64,000 bases of DNA from Micromonospora sp. RP3T (GTDB lineage: Bacteria > Actinomycetota > Actinomycetes > Mycobacteriales > Micromonosporaceae), in contig NZ_PYPS01000028.1 in assembly GCF_003027925.1 (NCBI RefSeq), positions 1 to 64,000 on the forward strand. Direction: 5' to 3'. Shown piece by piece: positions 1-8,309 of this stretch. The notes under the pieces were generated by a model that saw only the letters and a program-made list of their open reading frames with translations, was not told the origin of the DNA and made no database searches. The translations under genes were made by a program, and so were the position numbers. Each line of letters opens with the position of its first letter. The first letter of the stretch is position 1.

Positions 1-22
1 TCTCCCCCGACCCCGGCCCACC

Positions 23-37
23 CCCCTCGGCGAGGGG
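23..37. terminator. GC-rich hairpin downstream of panD
   Basis: CCCCTC at 23-28 and GAGGGG at 32-37 form a perfect 6-bp stem with a 3-base loop, six bases past the panD stop codon. It has no clear U-run, as is common for actinomycete terminators, so it may be an intrinsic terminator for the panC-panD transcript. The short stem keeps confidence low. Confidence 0.35.
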
Positions 38-42
38 CGGGG

Positions 43-474
43 TCAGGACAGGGAGGGGGCGGCGAGGGGGTTGGGGACGGGGGTGCCGGCGGTGCCGGGA
101 GCGGCGGTGGAGGGGTCGGCGGTCAGGTCGACGATGCGGTTGTCGGCGTCCACGTGCACCACCCGGGGCTGCCAGGTGCGGGCCTCGGCGTCGTCCATCT
201 GCCCGTACGAGATGAGGATGACCAGGTCACCGGGGTGCACAAGGTGCGCGGCGGCACCGTTGATGCCGATCACGCCGCTGCCCCGGCGACCCGGGATCAC
301 GTACGTCTCCAGCCGCGCCCCGTTGGTGATGTCGACGATCGCGACCTGCTCGCCGGGGAGCAGGTCCGCGGCGTCCAGCAGATCCTCGTCCACCGTCACC
401 GAGCCGACGTAGTGCAGGTCGGCCTGGGTCACCGTGGCCCGGTGGATCTTCGACTTGAGCATGGTCCGGAGCAT
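43..474 (-). CDS. panD: Aspartate 1-decarboxylase (pyruvoyl enzyme)
   Basis: PanD decarboxylates L-aspartate to beta-alanine for pantothenate and CoA synthesis in the cytosol. The 143-residue product begins MLRTMLKSKIHRATVTQADL and has the family processing site Gly24-Ser25 (YVGS), where self-cleavage makes the pyruvoyl group. The later stretch GVIGINGAAAHLVHPGD is typical of the family. The last 25 or so residues are a Pro/Ala-rich tail absent from short PanD proteins. A GGAAAGG ribosome site lies 7 bases before the ATG, and panC ends 30 bases upstream, so the two are probably co-transcribed. The neighbour order matches Rv3602c-Rv3601c of M. tuberculosis. Confidence 0.96.
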   Translation of the reverse strand: MLRTMLKSKIHRATVTQADLHYVGSVTVDEDLLDAADLLPGEQVAIVDITNGARLETYVIPGRRGSGVIGINGAAAHLVHPGDLVILISYGQMDDAEARTWQPRVVHVDADNRIVDLTADPSTAAPGTAGTPVPNPLAAPSLS

Positions 475-504
475 CGGGTTGCCTTTCCGCGATTCGTGGA
501 GGGG

Positions 505-1347
505 TCAGGAACGCGGCGCGAGGTGGATCGCCGTGTTGTCGATCAGGCGGGTGGCGCCCACCCAGGCGGCGATCAGCAGCCGGGCCGCGCCGGAGACCGG
601 GCCGGGCTCCAGATCGGTGTCGGTGAGCACCAGATAGTCGAGGCGGGCCTCCGGCGCGTCGAACGCCCGGTGGGCGGCGGCCAGCACCGCGCCCGCGTCG
701 TCACCCCGCTCCGCCGCCGCCGCACCGGCGCGCAGCGCGGCGGAGAGGCTCAGCGCGGCCCGCCGCTCCGACGCGGAGAGGTAACGGTTGCGGCTGGACA
801 GCGCCAGGCCGTCCGGCTCGCGTACGGTCGGCACGCCGACTATCTCGGTCGGCACGTCGAGGTCGCGGACCATCCGGCGGACCAGGGTGAGCTGCTGGTA
901 GTCCTTCTCGCCGAAGAGGGCCAGGTCCGGACGGGTGAGCTGAAGCAGCTTCAGCACCACGGTGAGCACGCCGTGGAAGAAGCCGGGCCGGCTCAGGCCC
1001 TCCAGGTCCGCGCCGAGCGGGCCCGGGTCGAGCCGCACCGTCGGCGGTCCCTCCGGATACATCTCGTTCACCGAAGGCGCGAAGACCAGGTCCACCCCGA
1101 CCCGGCGGCAGATCTCCAGGTCCGCGTCGAGCGTGCGCGGATAGCGGTCGAAGTCCTCGTCCGGGCCGAACTGGAGCGGATTCACGAAGATCGTCACCAG
1201 CACGCGGTCGGCCCGCTCCCGGGCGGCCCGCAGCAGCGTCTCGTGCCCTTCGTGCAGCGCACCCATGGTCATCACCACACCGACCGTGCCGGCCAGCCCG
1301 TCCCGGGCCGCCGCCAACTCCTTCCGCGTGTGCACCACGTTCACCAC
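505..1347 (-). CDS. panC: Pantothenate synthetase (pantoate-beta-alanine ligase)
   Basis: PanC joins D-pantoate and beta-alanine with ATP to make pantothenate. The 280-residue product carries the adenylate-forming motif MGALHEGH at residues 28-35, the pantoate-binding FVNPLQFGPDEDFDRYPR segment, and the KMSKS-like stretch ALSSRNRYLS. The open frame runs further upstream into the preceding gene, but the family begins near VVNVVHTRKEL. The GTG at 1347 overlaps the stop of the preceding Rossmann/DUF2520 gene and has GGAGG ten bases upstream, so I place the start there; GTG at 1344 is equally possible. Translational coupling to the upstream gene is likely. Confidence 0.95.
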   Translation of the reverse strand: MVNVVHTRKELAAARDGLAGTVGVVMTMGALHEGHETLLRAARERADRVLVTIFVNPLQFGPDEDFDRYPRTLDADLEICRRVGVDLVFAPSVNEMYPEGPPTVRLDPGPLGADLEGLSRPGFFHGVLTVVLKLLQLTRPDLALFGEKDYQQLTLVRRMVRDLDVPTEIVGVPTVREPDGLALSSRNRYLSASERRAALSLSAALRAGAAAAERGDDAGAVLAAAHRAFDAPEARLDYLVLTDTDLEPGPVSGAARLLIAAWVGATRLIDNTAIHLAPRS

Positions 1348-2276
1348 GAGGAGGCCACCTCCATCCCGTCCAGCACGTCCCGCAGCGGCGCCGCGTCCGC
1401 CGGGTGCAGGCGACCCGCCGCGACGGCGCGGTCCGCCGTCCGTCGGGCCAACGCCAGGTAGGCCGGCACCGATTCCGGCGCGGTCGCGGCCAGCCGGTCC
1501 AGGTGCCGGCGTACGGTGCCCGCGTCGCCCCGGGAGACCGGGCCGGTCAGCGCGTCGTCGCCGAGCCGCAACGCGTTCTCCAGGGCGGCCCGCAACAGCG
1601 GGGCCAGCACCTTCTCCGGCCGGTCCACCCCGGCGTCGCGCAGCCGGTCGGCCGCGTCGTTGACCACTGTCACCAGGTGGTTCGCGCCGTGCGCGAGCGC
1701 CGCGTGGTAGAGCGGCCGATCGGCCTCGCCCACCCACTCCGGCACCCCGCCCAGATCGGCCACCAGCCGGGCCGCGAACGGGCGCAGCTCGGCCGGGGCG
1801 GTCACCCCGTAGGAGCTGCCGGCCAGGCGGGACAGGTCGTCCGGCGTACCGGTGAAGGTCATCGCCGGGTGCAGCGCGAGCGGCCGGGCGCCGGCCGCGG
1901 CGGCCGGGGCCAGCACGGCCAGCCCGTGCGCGCCGGAGGTGTGCGCCACGACCTGCCCGGGGCGCAGCGCGCCGGTGGCGGCCAGGTCGGCGATCACAGC
2001 GGCCAGGGCGTCGTCGGGGACCGCCACGAGCAGGAGGTCGGTGGCGGCGCGGGCCACGGCGGGAGCGGGCCGGTGCGGGGTCTGCGGCAGCAGCAGCGCC
2101 AACCGGGCCCGCGAGGCGCCGGACGCGCCGGACGCGGCGACCACCAGGTGACCGGCGGCGGCGAGGGCCGCGCCGAGCACGGCGCCGACCCGGCCGGTGC
2201 CGAGCACACCGACGGTGAGGGTACGGGGAAAGGCGAGCGGGGCGCGGTGGACCCGCGGGCGCAGCGGTGCGCTCAT
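1341..2276 (-). CDS. Rossmann-like and DUF2520 domain protein
   Basis: The product is about 311 residues. An N-terminal NAD(P)-binding fold carries GVLGTGRVGAVLG near residues 22-34, and a helical DUF2520 C-terminal domain contains EWVGEADRPLYHAALAHGAN. The family resembles 6-phosphogluconate or ketopantoate reductases, and M. tuberculosis has the same gene (Rv3603c) directly before panC. That position suggests a role in pantoate supply, such as ketopantoate reduction, but I cannot show the activity from sequence. I chose the ATG at 2276 (MSAPLRPRVHRAP); about 38 upstream in-frame codons do not resemble the family. The 3' end overlaps the panC start. Confidence 0.88.
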   Translation of the reverse strand: MSAPLRPRVHRAPLAFPRTLTVGVLGTGRVGAVLGAALAAAGHLVVAASGASGASRARLALLLPQTPHRPAPAVARAATDLLLVAVPDDALAAVIADLAATGALRPGQVVAHTSGAHGLAVLAPAAAAGARPLALHPAMTFTGTPDDLSRLAGSSYGVTAPAELRPFAARLVADLGGVPEWVGEADRPLYHAALAHGANHLVTVVNDAADRLRDAGVDRPEKVLAPLLRAALENALRLGDDALTGPVSRGDAGTVRRHLDRLAATAPESVPAYLALARRTADRAVAAGRLHPADAAPLRDVLDGMEVASSW

Positions 2277-2459
2277 GGCAGCGATCCAGTCCTCGAAGGG
2301 GGTACCGGTCGATGGCAAGTATGCGCCGTGGTCACGGAGCCGGGACAAGAAGGTGTGAAAACCTTCACCGGCGCGGGAGGGCTGGCGCACCGTAGCGGTC
2401 CGCCTCGTGTCCGGTCACCGTAGGGTCGGCACGGTGACGTGCCTGGAACGAGGAATGAA

Positions 2460-3551
2460 TTGACGGTGCTGCGCTGGCGTGACGCGATGGAGACCGCGCT
2501 CTACGGGCCGGACGGCTTCTTCGTCTCCGGTCCGGGGCCGGCCGCCCACTTCCGCACCAGCGTGCACGCGTCCCCGGTGTTCGCCTCCTGCCTGCGGCAC
2601 GTCCTCACCGCGCTCGACCTCGCACTCGGCCACCCCGCCCGGCTGGACGTGGTCGATGTGGGCGCCGGGCGGGCCGAGCTGCTCCGCGCGCTGCTCGGCG
2701 CCGTCGTGGCGACGCCCACCGAGCCGTCGCTGGCGGAGCGGATCCGACTCGTCGCGGTGGAGAAGGCCGCCCGCCCGGCCGGCCTGCCCGCCGAGATCGA
2801 ATGGCGGTCCGACCTCCCGCCGGAGATCACCGGTCTGCTGCTGGCCACCGAGTGGCTCGACAACGTCCCCCTGGACGTCGCCACCCACACCGCCGACGGC
2901 TGGCGTCACCTCCTGGTCGACCCCACCACCGGCGCGGAGTCCCCCGGCCCGCCACTCTCCCCCGCCGACACCGCCTGGCTGACCCGCTGGTGGCCCCGCA
3001 CCCCGACCCCCACCTCGTTGATCAAGGAGTTTGCGTCGGGCGGAGACCCCGACCAGGACGCAAACTCCTTGATCGACGAGGGCGGGTGGGGGCGGGTGGA
3101 GATCGGACGGGGGCGGGACGAGGCGTGGGCGGAGGCCGTGGGGCGGGTACGGCGGGGGGCGGCGCTGGCCGTCGACTACGGGCACCTGCGCGACGCCCGG
3201 CCCGTGGACGGGACGTTGACCGGGTACCGGAACGGGCGGCAGGTGCCGCCGGTGCCGGACGGGTCGTGCGACGTGACCGCGCACGTCGCCATCGACTCGG
3301 TCGCCTCCGCCGGTGAGCGGGTCGCGCGGTGCGCGTACACCCTGGTGTCGCAGCGGGCGGCGGTGCGGGCGCTCGGGGCCGACGGCGGGCGACCGCCGTT
3401 GAGCCTGGCCTCGGAGGACCCGGCCGGCTACCTGCGGGCGCTGGCCACCGCGTCGGCGGTGGCCGAGCTGACCGACCCGACCGGCCTCGGCGGGCACTGG
3501 TGGCTGTGGCAGCCGGTCGGCGTCGACCTCGCTCCGCTTCTGGCACGATGA
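2460..3551 (+). CDS. SAM-dependent methyltransferase, COG1565/NDUFAF7-like
   Basis: This 363-residue protein belongs to the DUF185/COG1565 methyltransferase family, whose mitochondrial member NDUFAF7 methylates a complex I subunit. Visible marks are YGPDGFF and HFRTSVHASPVFA near the N-terminus, the SAM-binding VVDVGAGRAELL, LLATEWLDNVPLDV, and ALAVDYGHLRD toward the C-terminus. The next gene is a NuoD-like complex I subunit in ATGA overlap, which supports a functional link. The TTG at 2460 sits 5 bases after GAACGAGGA; GTG at 2466 or 2439 are alternatives. A palindromic element (3014-3080) is inserted in frame before GWGRVEIGRGRDEAW and adds roughly 20 residues not expected in the family. 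Confidence 0.85.
   Translation: MTVLRWRDAMETALYGPDGFFVSGPGPAAHFRTSVHASPVFASCLRHVLTALDLALGHPARLDVVDVGAGRAELLRALLGAVVATPTEPSLAERIRLVAVEKAARPAGLPAEIEWRSDLPPEITGLLLATEWLDNVPLDVATHTADGWRHLLVDPTTGAESPGPPLSPADTAWLTRWWPRTPTPTSLIKEFASGGDPDQDANSLIDEGGWGRVEIGRGRDEAWAEAVGRVRRGAALAVDYGHLRDARPVDGTLTGYRNGRQVPPVPDGSCDVTAHVAIDSVASAGERVARCAYTLVSQRAAVRALGADGGRPPLSLASEDPAGYLRALATASAVAELTDPTGLGGHWWLWQPVGVDLAPLLAR
3014..3080. repeat. In-frame palindromic element in the methyltransferase gene
   Basis: Two 24-base arms, 3014-3037 and 3057-3080, are reverse complements with a single mismatch and are separated by 19 bases. The core is GATCAAGGAGTTTGCGTC and its complement. The element is read in frame as SLIKEFASGGDPDQDANSLIDE. 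Its A/T-containing core differs from the GC-saturated sequence around it. It resembles a REP-type or Rickettsia RPE-type palindrome tolerated inside a coding region. No second copy of this sequence was noticed in the window. Confidence 0.85.
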
Positions 3552-4717
3552 CGGGCATGACCACGGACGCCGGCGACCTCCGCGAACTGACCGTCGGGAC
3601 CGGCGCCGGCGGTGAGCAACTCGGCACCGACATGGTGCTCAACATCGGGCCGCAGCACCCGTCGACGCACGGCGTGCTCCGGCTGCGCCTGGTGCTCGAC
3701 GGGGAGCGGGTGGTCGCCGCCGAGCCGATCGTCGGCTACATGCACCGGGGCGCAGAGAAACTCTTCGAGGTACGCGACTACCGGCAGATCATCGTGCTCG
3801 CCAACCGGCACGACTGGCTCTCCGCGTTCTCCAACGAGCTGGGCGTGGTGCTCGCGGTGGAACGGCTGATGGGCATGGAGGTGCCGGAGCGCGCCACCTG
3901 GCTGCGGATGGCGCTGGCCGAGCTGAACCGGGTGCTCAACCACCTGATGTTCCTCGGCTCGTACCCGCTGGAGATCGGCGCGATCACGCCGATGTTCTAC
4001 GCGTTCCGGGAACGGGAGACCATCCAGGCGGTGATGGAGGAGGTCTCCGGCGGCCGGATCCACTACATGTTCAACCGGGTCGGCGGCCTGAAGGAGGAGG
4101 TGCCGGCCGGCTGGACCGGTCGCGCCCGCGCCGCCATCGGCGAGGTCCGCCGCCGGATGCCGGACCTGGACAACCTGATCCGACGCAACGAGATCTTCCT
4201 GGCCCGTACCGTCGGCGTCGGCGTGCTCTCGGCGGCCGACGCCGCCGCGTTCGGCGCGTCCGGGCCGGTCGGCCGGGCCTCCGGCCTCGACCTCGACCTG
4301 CGCCGCGACGAGCCCTACCTGGCGTACGACCAGCTCGACGTGCCGGTGGTGACGAAGACCGCCGGGGACTGCCACGCCCGGTTCGAGGTGCTGCTCGACC
4401 AGGTGTACGCGTCGCTCGACCTCGCCGAGCAGTGCCTGGACCGGGTGGACCGGATCAGCGGGCCGGTGAACACCCGACTGCCCAAGGTCGTCAAGGCGCC
4501 CGAGGGGCACACCTACGCCTGGACCGAGAACCCGCTCGGCATCAACGGGTACTACCTGGTGTCGCGGGGCGAGAAGACGCCGTGGCGGTTGAAGTTGCGC
4601 ACCGCCTCGTACGCGAACGTGCAGGCGCTGTCGACGCTGCTGCCCGGTTGTCTGGTGCCGGACCTGATCGCCATCCTCGGCTCGATGTTCTTCGTGGTGG
4701 GCGACATCGACAAGTGA
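3548..4717 (+). CDS. nuoD: NADH-quinone oxidoreductase subunit D (stand-alone copy)
   Basis: The 389-residue product has the 49-kDa subunit hallmarks NIGPQHPSTHGVLR, GYMHRGAEKLFE, MFYAFRERE and FNRVGGLKEEVPAGW, ending with PDLIAILGSMFFVVGDIDK. In complex I this subunit lines the quinone chamber next to cluster N2. No other nuo gene lies nearby, so this is an orphan copy, probably a second paralogue to a nuoA-N operon elsewhere. The ATG at 3548 overlaps the upstream methyltransferase stop (ATGA); ATG at 3557 is an alternative. Coupling with a COG1565 methyltransferase suggests both act on complex I or a related hydrogenase-like assembly. Confidence 0.92.
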   Translation: MTGMTTDAGDLRELTVGTGAGGEQLGTDMVLNIGPQHPSTHGVLRLRLVLDGERVVAAEPIVGYMHRGAEKLFEVRDYRQIIVLANRHDWLSAFSNELGVVLAVERLMGMEVPERATWLRMALAELNRVLNHLMFLGSYPLEIGAITPMFYAFRERETIQAVMEEVSGGRIHYMFNRVGGLKEEVPAGWTGRARAAIGEVRRRMPDLDNLIRRNEIFLARTVGVGVLSAADAAAFGASGPVGRASGLDLDLRRDEPYLAYDQLDVPVVTKTAGDCHARFEVLLDQVYASLDLAEQCLDRVDRISGPVNTRLPKVVKAPEGHTYAWTENPLGINGYYLVSRGEKTPWRLKLRTASYANVQALSTLLPGCLVPDLIAILGSMFFVVGDIDK

Positions 4718-4780
4718 GCTGCGGCGCGGCGACGCCGCCCCGCGCGTCGGTGTGTCGGTGCTGTCGGCGTGGGCGTCGTG

Positions 4781-6949
4781 TCAGCGCCAGCGGTCGGCGG
4801 TGTCCCCGGGCGGAGGGCCGTAGCCGTCCGGCTCCGGGCGACGCCACTCCGGCCCGGGCTGCCGTTCCGGCCCGGGTTGCCGCCACTCGGGCTGGGGCTG
4901 CCGCCACTCCGGTTGGCCGCTGCGTTGGGTCGGCGGTCGCCACGCGTCCGGCATCGGCACCCCACCGGCCGGTAGCGCCGGCTGGCCCTCCCCCGACCAG
5001 CCGCCGCCCGGCGACGGCTCCCGCTCGTACCGCGACGCCCCGACGTCGTGGTACGCCGCCTCGCGGTCGTGGTGCGCCGGCTCGCGGACGTGGCGGGTCG
5101 GGCCGGTACCGTCGTGGCCGGGTGGCGTGGGCGTGCCGCGGACGGAGGCCCACCGGTCCTCGATCCGGTACCCGGTGCCACCGCCGTCGGCGTGCACCGC
5201 GGCCCGCCGCTCCCCGACCCGGACCTCCCGTCCCTGACCGTCGTCGCGGACCTCGGCCCAGCGGTTGCCAGCCCGCAACTCGGACCAGTGGCCACCGTCC
5301 GGCTCGCCGACCGCCGCGCGGCCGTACGGTTCGGGCGACGCCGTCCGCTCGGGCGTGCCGGTCGGCGGCCAACCGGCCTCCGCGAGGGACGGCCGACCGG
5401 CCCGGTCGTCGGTCGACCCGGACCAGGGGCGTTGCTCGTCCGCCGGCCGGCCCGGCCGCGAGCCGGTCGACCAACCGTCCTCCGCCGGCCGCGCCGGCCA
5501 CCCCCGGGCACCGCCCGCGGCACGGCCGACGCCGGCCCAGGGGTGCTCCCGCCCGTCGCCGGTGCCGGTGCCGGTGCCGGTGCCGGTGCCGGTGCCGGTG
5601 CCGGTGCCGAATTGTCCGTCGCCCGGTGGGTCCGGCCGGAAGCCGCCAGCCCGTCCGCCCTCGTCCCGCGAACCGGGCCACGCCCCGCCGTCCCGCGCGC
5701 CGTAGTCCCGCGCGCCGTCGTCTCGTGCACCCGGCCATGCGCTGTCGTCCCGGGCAGCGGGCCAGGCACCGCCGTGAGCCCGCGAACCCGGCCACACGCC
5801 GCCGTCCGGTCCGCCGTCGTCCCGACTGTCGGGCCACGCCCGCTCCGGGCCGGACGACGGCGATCCGGGCCAGGCGTCCGGCCCGGCACCCGGCCAACCG
5901 GCGCGCGCGTGGTCGTCCCCGGCCGGCTCACGGTGGCCGGCACCGCGCCGGGCGGCCGGTTCCATGCCGGGCGGCCGGTCCTCCGCCGACGGGGACCAGC
6001 GGCCGGGGTACCCCCCGTACCGGGTACCGGCCGGGTCGGCGCCGCCGTCCACGACGGTGTGCCGCGTGGTGACGTGCACGGTCTCGGTGTGGTGGACCAC
6101 CCCGACCGGACGGGATTCCGGCCGGGCAGCCGGTCCGGGTACCCGCGCCACGCCGTACCCACCGGCGGCGGCCCGTTCCGCGTCCCGCCCGGTGGGCGGC
6201 GGCTCCGTGCCGTAGCTGCCGAACTCCGCGCGCGGCCGGGCCGGGCCCGCCGCGTGGCCGCCGGACTCGGCGTGCTCGCCGGCCGGGCGGTCGCGATCGA
6301 CACCGGGCGGCTCGGGGCGTGCCCGGCCCGCCGGGGCGTACGCGTCGGAAGCGGATCGCTCGGCCCGGTCGTCGCCGTGGCGGCCGGTGGCGTCCGAACG
6401 GCCGGCCCACGGCGACTCGACCTGCTGGTCGGTGCCGAAGCGACCCCCCGTCGCCGGGTTCGGCTCGTCCTCGTCGGGGCCGGCCGGATGCGCCGCTCCC
6501 GCGTCGTACGCCCCGGCGACCGGGACCCGGGCCCGTCCGCCCGGGCGGTCCTCGGCGGATGGGGCGGCCAGGCCCGCAGCCGCCGCGTCGAGCCGTCGGC
6601 GCACCGCGCCGGCCGCTTCCTCCGCCCGTCGCGCCTGGTCGAGCGCCTGGTTCCCACGCTGGGCGGCGGCCACGATCTCGGCCCGCAACTCCCGGCGGAG
6701 CTGCTCCAGCTCATCGCGCAAGCCCTCGGACACGGCCCCGTCGCCGCCGTTGTCGGCCCGCAGCGCGATGGAGAGGCCGATCAGCACGACGGCGAGGATC
6801 GCGAGCACGGCACCGAACCGGAGCGTGCCGTTGCCGTCGGCGACCAACAGGATCAGCGCCGCCAGGGGGGCCAACCCCACACCGGTCCAGAACAGGATCG
6901 TCAGTGGCGTGGGGGTGCGCTTGTCGGCGGGGGCGACCGAGGCGGGCAT
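4781..6949 (-). CDS. Two-pass membrane protein with long low-complexity tail
   Basis: About 722 residues. After a short N-terminus there are two adjacent hydrophobic segments (LTILFWTGVGLAPLAALILL and FGAVLAILAVVLIGLSIAL), then a charged coiled coil (EGLRDELEQLRRELRAEI). About 550 residues rich in Gly, Pro, Arg, Asp and Trp follow. The tail holds a (Gly-Thr)8 tract, repeated WPG(S/A)RD-type modules and PEWRQP repeats near the C-terminus. Both ends of the coiled coil and the tail are predicted cytoplasmic. I recognise no catalytic domain. The start is uncertain: ATG 6949 is used and ATG 6976 is possible, with no strong ribosome site at either. It may be a scaffold or an envelope-associated disordered protein. 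Confidence 0.7.
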   Translation of the reverse strand: MPASVAPADKRTPTPLTILFWTGVGLAPLAALILLVADGNGTLRFGAVLAILAVVLIGLSIALRADNGGDGAVSEGLRDELEQLRRELRAEIVAAAQRGNQALDQARRAEEAAGAVRRRLDAAAAGLAAPSAEDRPGGRARVPVAGAYDAGAAHPAGPDEDEPNPATGGRFGTDQQVESPWAGRSDATGRHGDDRAERSASDAYAPAGRARPEPPGVDRDRPAGEHAESGGHAAGPARPRAEFGSYGTEPPPTGRDAERAAAGGYGVARVPGPAARPESRPVGVVHHTETVHVTTRHTVVDGGADPAGTRYGGYPGRWSPSAEDRPPGMEPAARRGAGHREPAGDDHARAGWPGAGPDAWPGSPSSGPERAWPDSRDDGGPDGGVWPGSRAHGGAWPAARDDSAWPGARDDGARDYGARDGGAWPGSRDEGGRAGGFRPDPPGDGQFGTGTGTGTGTGTGTGTGDGREHPWAGVGRAAGGARGWPARPAEDGWSTGSRPGRPADEQRPWSGSTDDRAGRPSLAEAGWPPTGTPERTASPEPYGRAAVGEPDGGHWSELRAGNRWAEVRDDGQGREVRVGERRAAVHADGGGTGYRIEDRWASVRGTPTPPGHDGTGPTRHVREPAHHDREAAYHDVGASRYEREPSPGGGWSGEGQPALPAGGVPMPDAWRPPTQRSGQPEWRQPQPEWRQPGPERQPGPEWRRPEPDGYGPPPGDTADRWR
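5561..5608. repeat. Hexanucleotide microsatellite, eight GGTGCC copies
   Basis: Eight perfect tandem copies of GGTGCC encode (Gly-Thr)8 on the minus strand inside the low-complexity membrane protein gene. The six-base unit keeps the frame, so copy-number change by slippage would alter tail length without disrupting the gene. Confidence 0.95.
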
Positions 6950-7081
6950 GGGTGAGCAGACTACCGAGAGTTCCATCGGAGTGGAACGGGTCGGCACAGT
7001 CGGATGCCCGCACCGTCGGCCGGGTCGCCGGTTCCGCCGCGCCGCCGACCGGCCACACCGGCCGGCGGCAACGGCGAGCGG

Positions 7082-8086
7082 TCAGCTGGTGGCGAGCGCG
7101 GCGTCGGAGGAGAAGACCAGACCGACGCTTGCGGAACCGGTCTTCAGCGCGTTCTTGGTCTGCGGGCCGCCCGCGTCCAGCGAGCTGAACGAGCCAGCCT
7201 TGAAGTCGTAGACCTCGACGAGCCCGGCCTGGCACTTCGGCCGCTGCGGGCACTCCGGCGGGCCGGCCAGCACGGTGGCCTGACCGGAGCACTTCGCGGC
7301 CAGGTCGGAGAGCGTGGAGACGCCGTACTTGTCGGCGAAGGCCTTGGTGACCGCGAAGGCGTTCTGGTCCTGCGCCTGGGACGGCTGGCCGAACACCAGG
7401 CCGGACTTGTCGCCCTCGGTCTTCAGCGCGGCGACCGTCTTCTCCAGCTCGGGCGAGGAGATCGGCTGGGCGTCCTTGCCGTTGGCCTTGGTGTTGAGGA
7501 ACTCCGCCATGGTGGCGGCGTACTCCGGGACGACCTGGATCTGGCCCTTCTCCAGGGCCGGCGCGTAGAGCTCCCGGTTGCCGATGGTCTGCACCTTGAC
7601 CTGGTATCCGGCCGCGGTGAGCGCGATCTTGTAGAGCTCGGCGACGGTCTGGCTCTCGCTGAAGTTGCCGGCGCCGACCGTGACCTGGCCGCCCGGCCCC
7701 TTCTCGATCCCGTCGGTCACGCCGTTGGCGCCGGCGAACTCCTGCGCCGCCACCTGGGGCGTCTTCCGGTCGACGTCGACCGCCCGGTTGAGCTGGATCA
7801 GCTTCGGGGTGTCGAGCTTCGCGGAGACCTTGTCCAGCGCGGCGACCAACTGCGGGGTGGCCGCCTTCTTGTTGATCGCGGGAAGGACGTTGTCGGTGTT
7901 CTGGAGCTTCTTGTCGTCGGTGAGGACGACGAGCTGGTCACCCGCCACCGGGGCGCAACCGGCGCCCGAGGCGCCCGCCTCGGGCGCGTCGGTGCCGGAC
8001 GAGCCGGCGTCGCCGCAGCCGGTGAGAAGACCCGCCGCGACGAGGGCGCCGAAGGCCCCCGCGACCAGCCGTGAACGTGCGCGCAT
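7082..8086 (-). CDS. Osmoprotectant/glycine betaine ABC substrate-binding lipoprotein
   Basis: The 334-residue product begins with a lipoprotein signal (MRARSRLVAGAFGALVAAGL then LTGC), so it is probably lipid-anchored outside the membrane. The body matches the OpuAC/ProX-like binding domain (TVGAGNFSESQTVAELYKIAL, VQTIGNRELYAPALEKGQIQVVPEYAATMAEFL, FGQPSQAQDQNAFAVTKAFAD). It should deliver betaine, choline or a related compatible solute to the two permeases encoded upstream. I chose the ATG at 8086 because the lipobox then sits at the usual distance. The domain has a longer N-terminal insert than short OpuC proteins. Confidence 0.9.
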   Translation of the reverse strand: MRARSRLVAGAFGALVAAGLLTGCGDAGSSGTDAPEAGASGAGCAPVAGDQLVVLTDDKKLQNTDNVLPAINKKAATPQLVAALDKVSAKLDTPKLIQLNRAVDVDRKTPQVAAQEFAGANGVTDGIEKGPGGQVTVGAGNFSESQTVAELYKIALTAAGYQVKVQTIGNRELYAPALEKGQIQVVPEYAATMAEFLNTKANGKDAQPISSPELEKTVAALKTEGDKSGLVFGQPSQAQDQNAFAVTKAFADKYGVSTLSDLAAKCSGQATVLAGPPECPQRPKCQAGLVEVYDFKAGSFSSLDAGGPQTKNALKTGSASVGLVFSSDAALATS

Positions 8087-8309
8087 CAGATGCCCGCCTT
8101 CCGTGTCCCGGCGCGGCCCCTTCGGGCCGGCCGCGTGTCCGACGGGCGATCCGTGCGCCGCCCGTGAGTTCACCCAACATCCTCACGGACCGGACCGACA
8201 AATTCGGAGCGGTTTTCGTCATCGGATCGTCACCAGAGGGCCGCGCGACGGTGACCGCCGTCTCGTCACCCGCCCGGCGGCCGGATGTCACCCGCCCGGC
8301 GGCCGGGCG
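8087..8309. other. Intergenic region with a direct repeat upstream of the binding protein
   Basis: This 223-base gap separates the permease at 8310-9032 from the binding protein and contains no convincing ORF. A 20-base sequence at 8265-8284 (GTCACCCGCCCGGCGGCCGG) is repeated exactly at 8287-8306. The part nearest the binding-protein gene (about 8180-8225) is less GC-rich and may carry a promoter, allowing separate expression of the binding protein. I could not define -35 and -10 boxes with confidence. Confidence 0.5.

Noticed and set aside
5048..6955. Plus-strand open frame opposite the low-complexity membrane protein
   Set aside because: I compared both strands because the minus product is also low-complexity. 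The minus frame has membrane helices and a coiled coil at a sensible N-terminus; the plus frame has none.
8265..8306. Direct repeat in the permease-binding protein gap considered as attachment site or CRISPR
   Set aside because: Only two copies, 22 bases apart and GC-rich; no cas gene, integrase or further copies.
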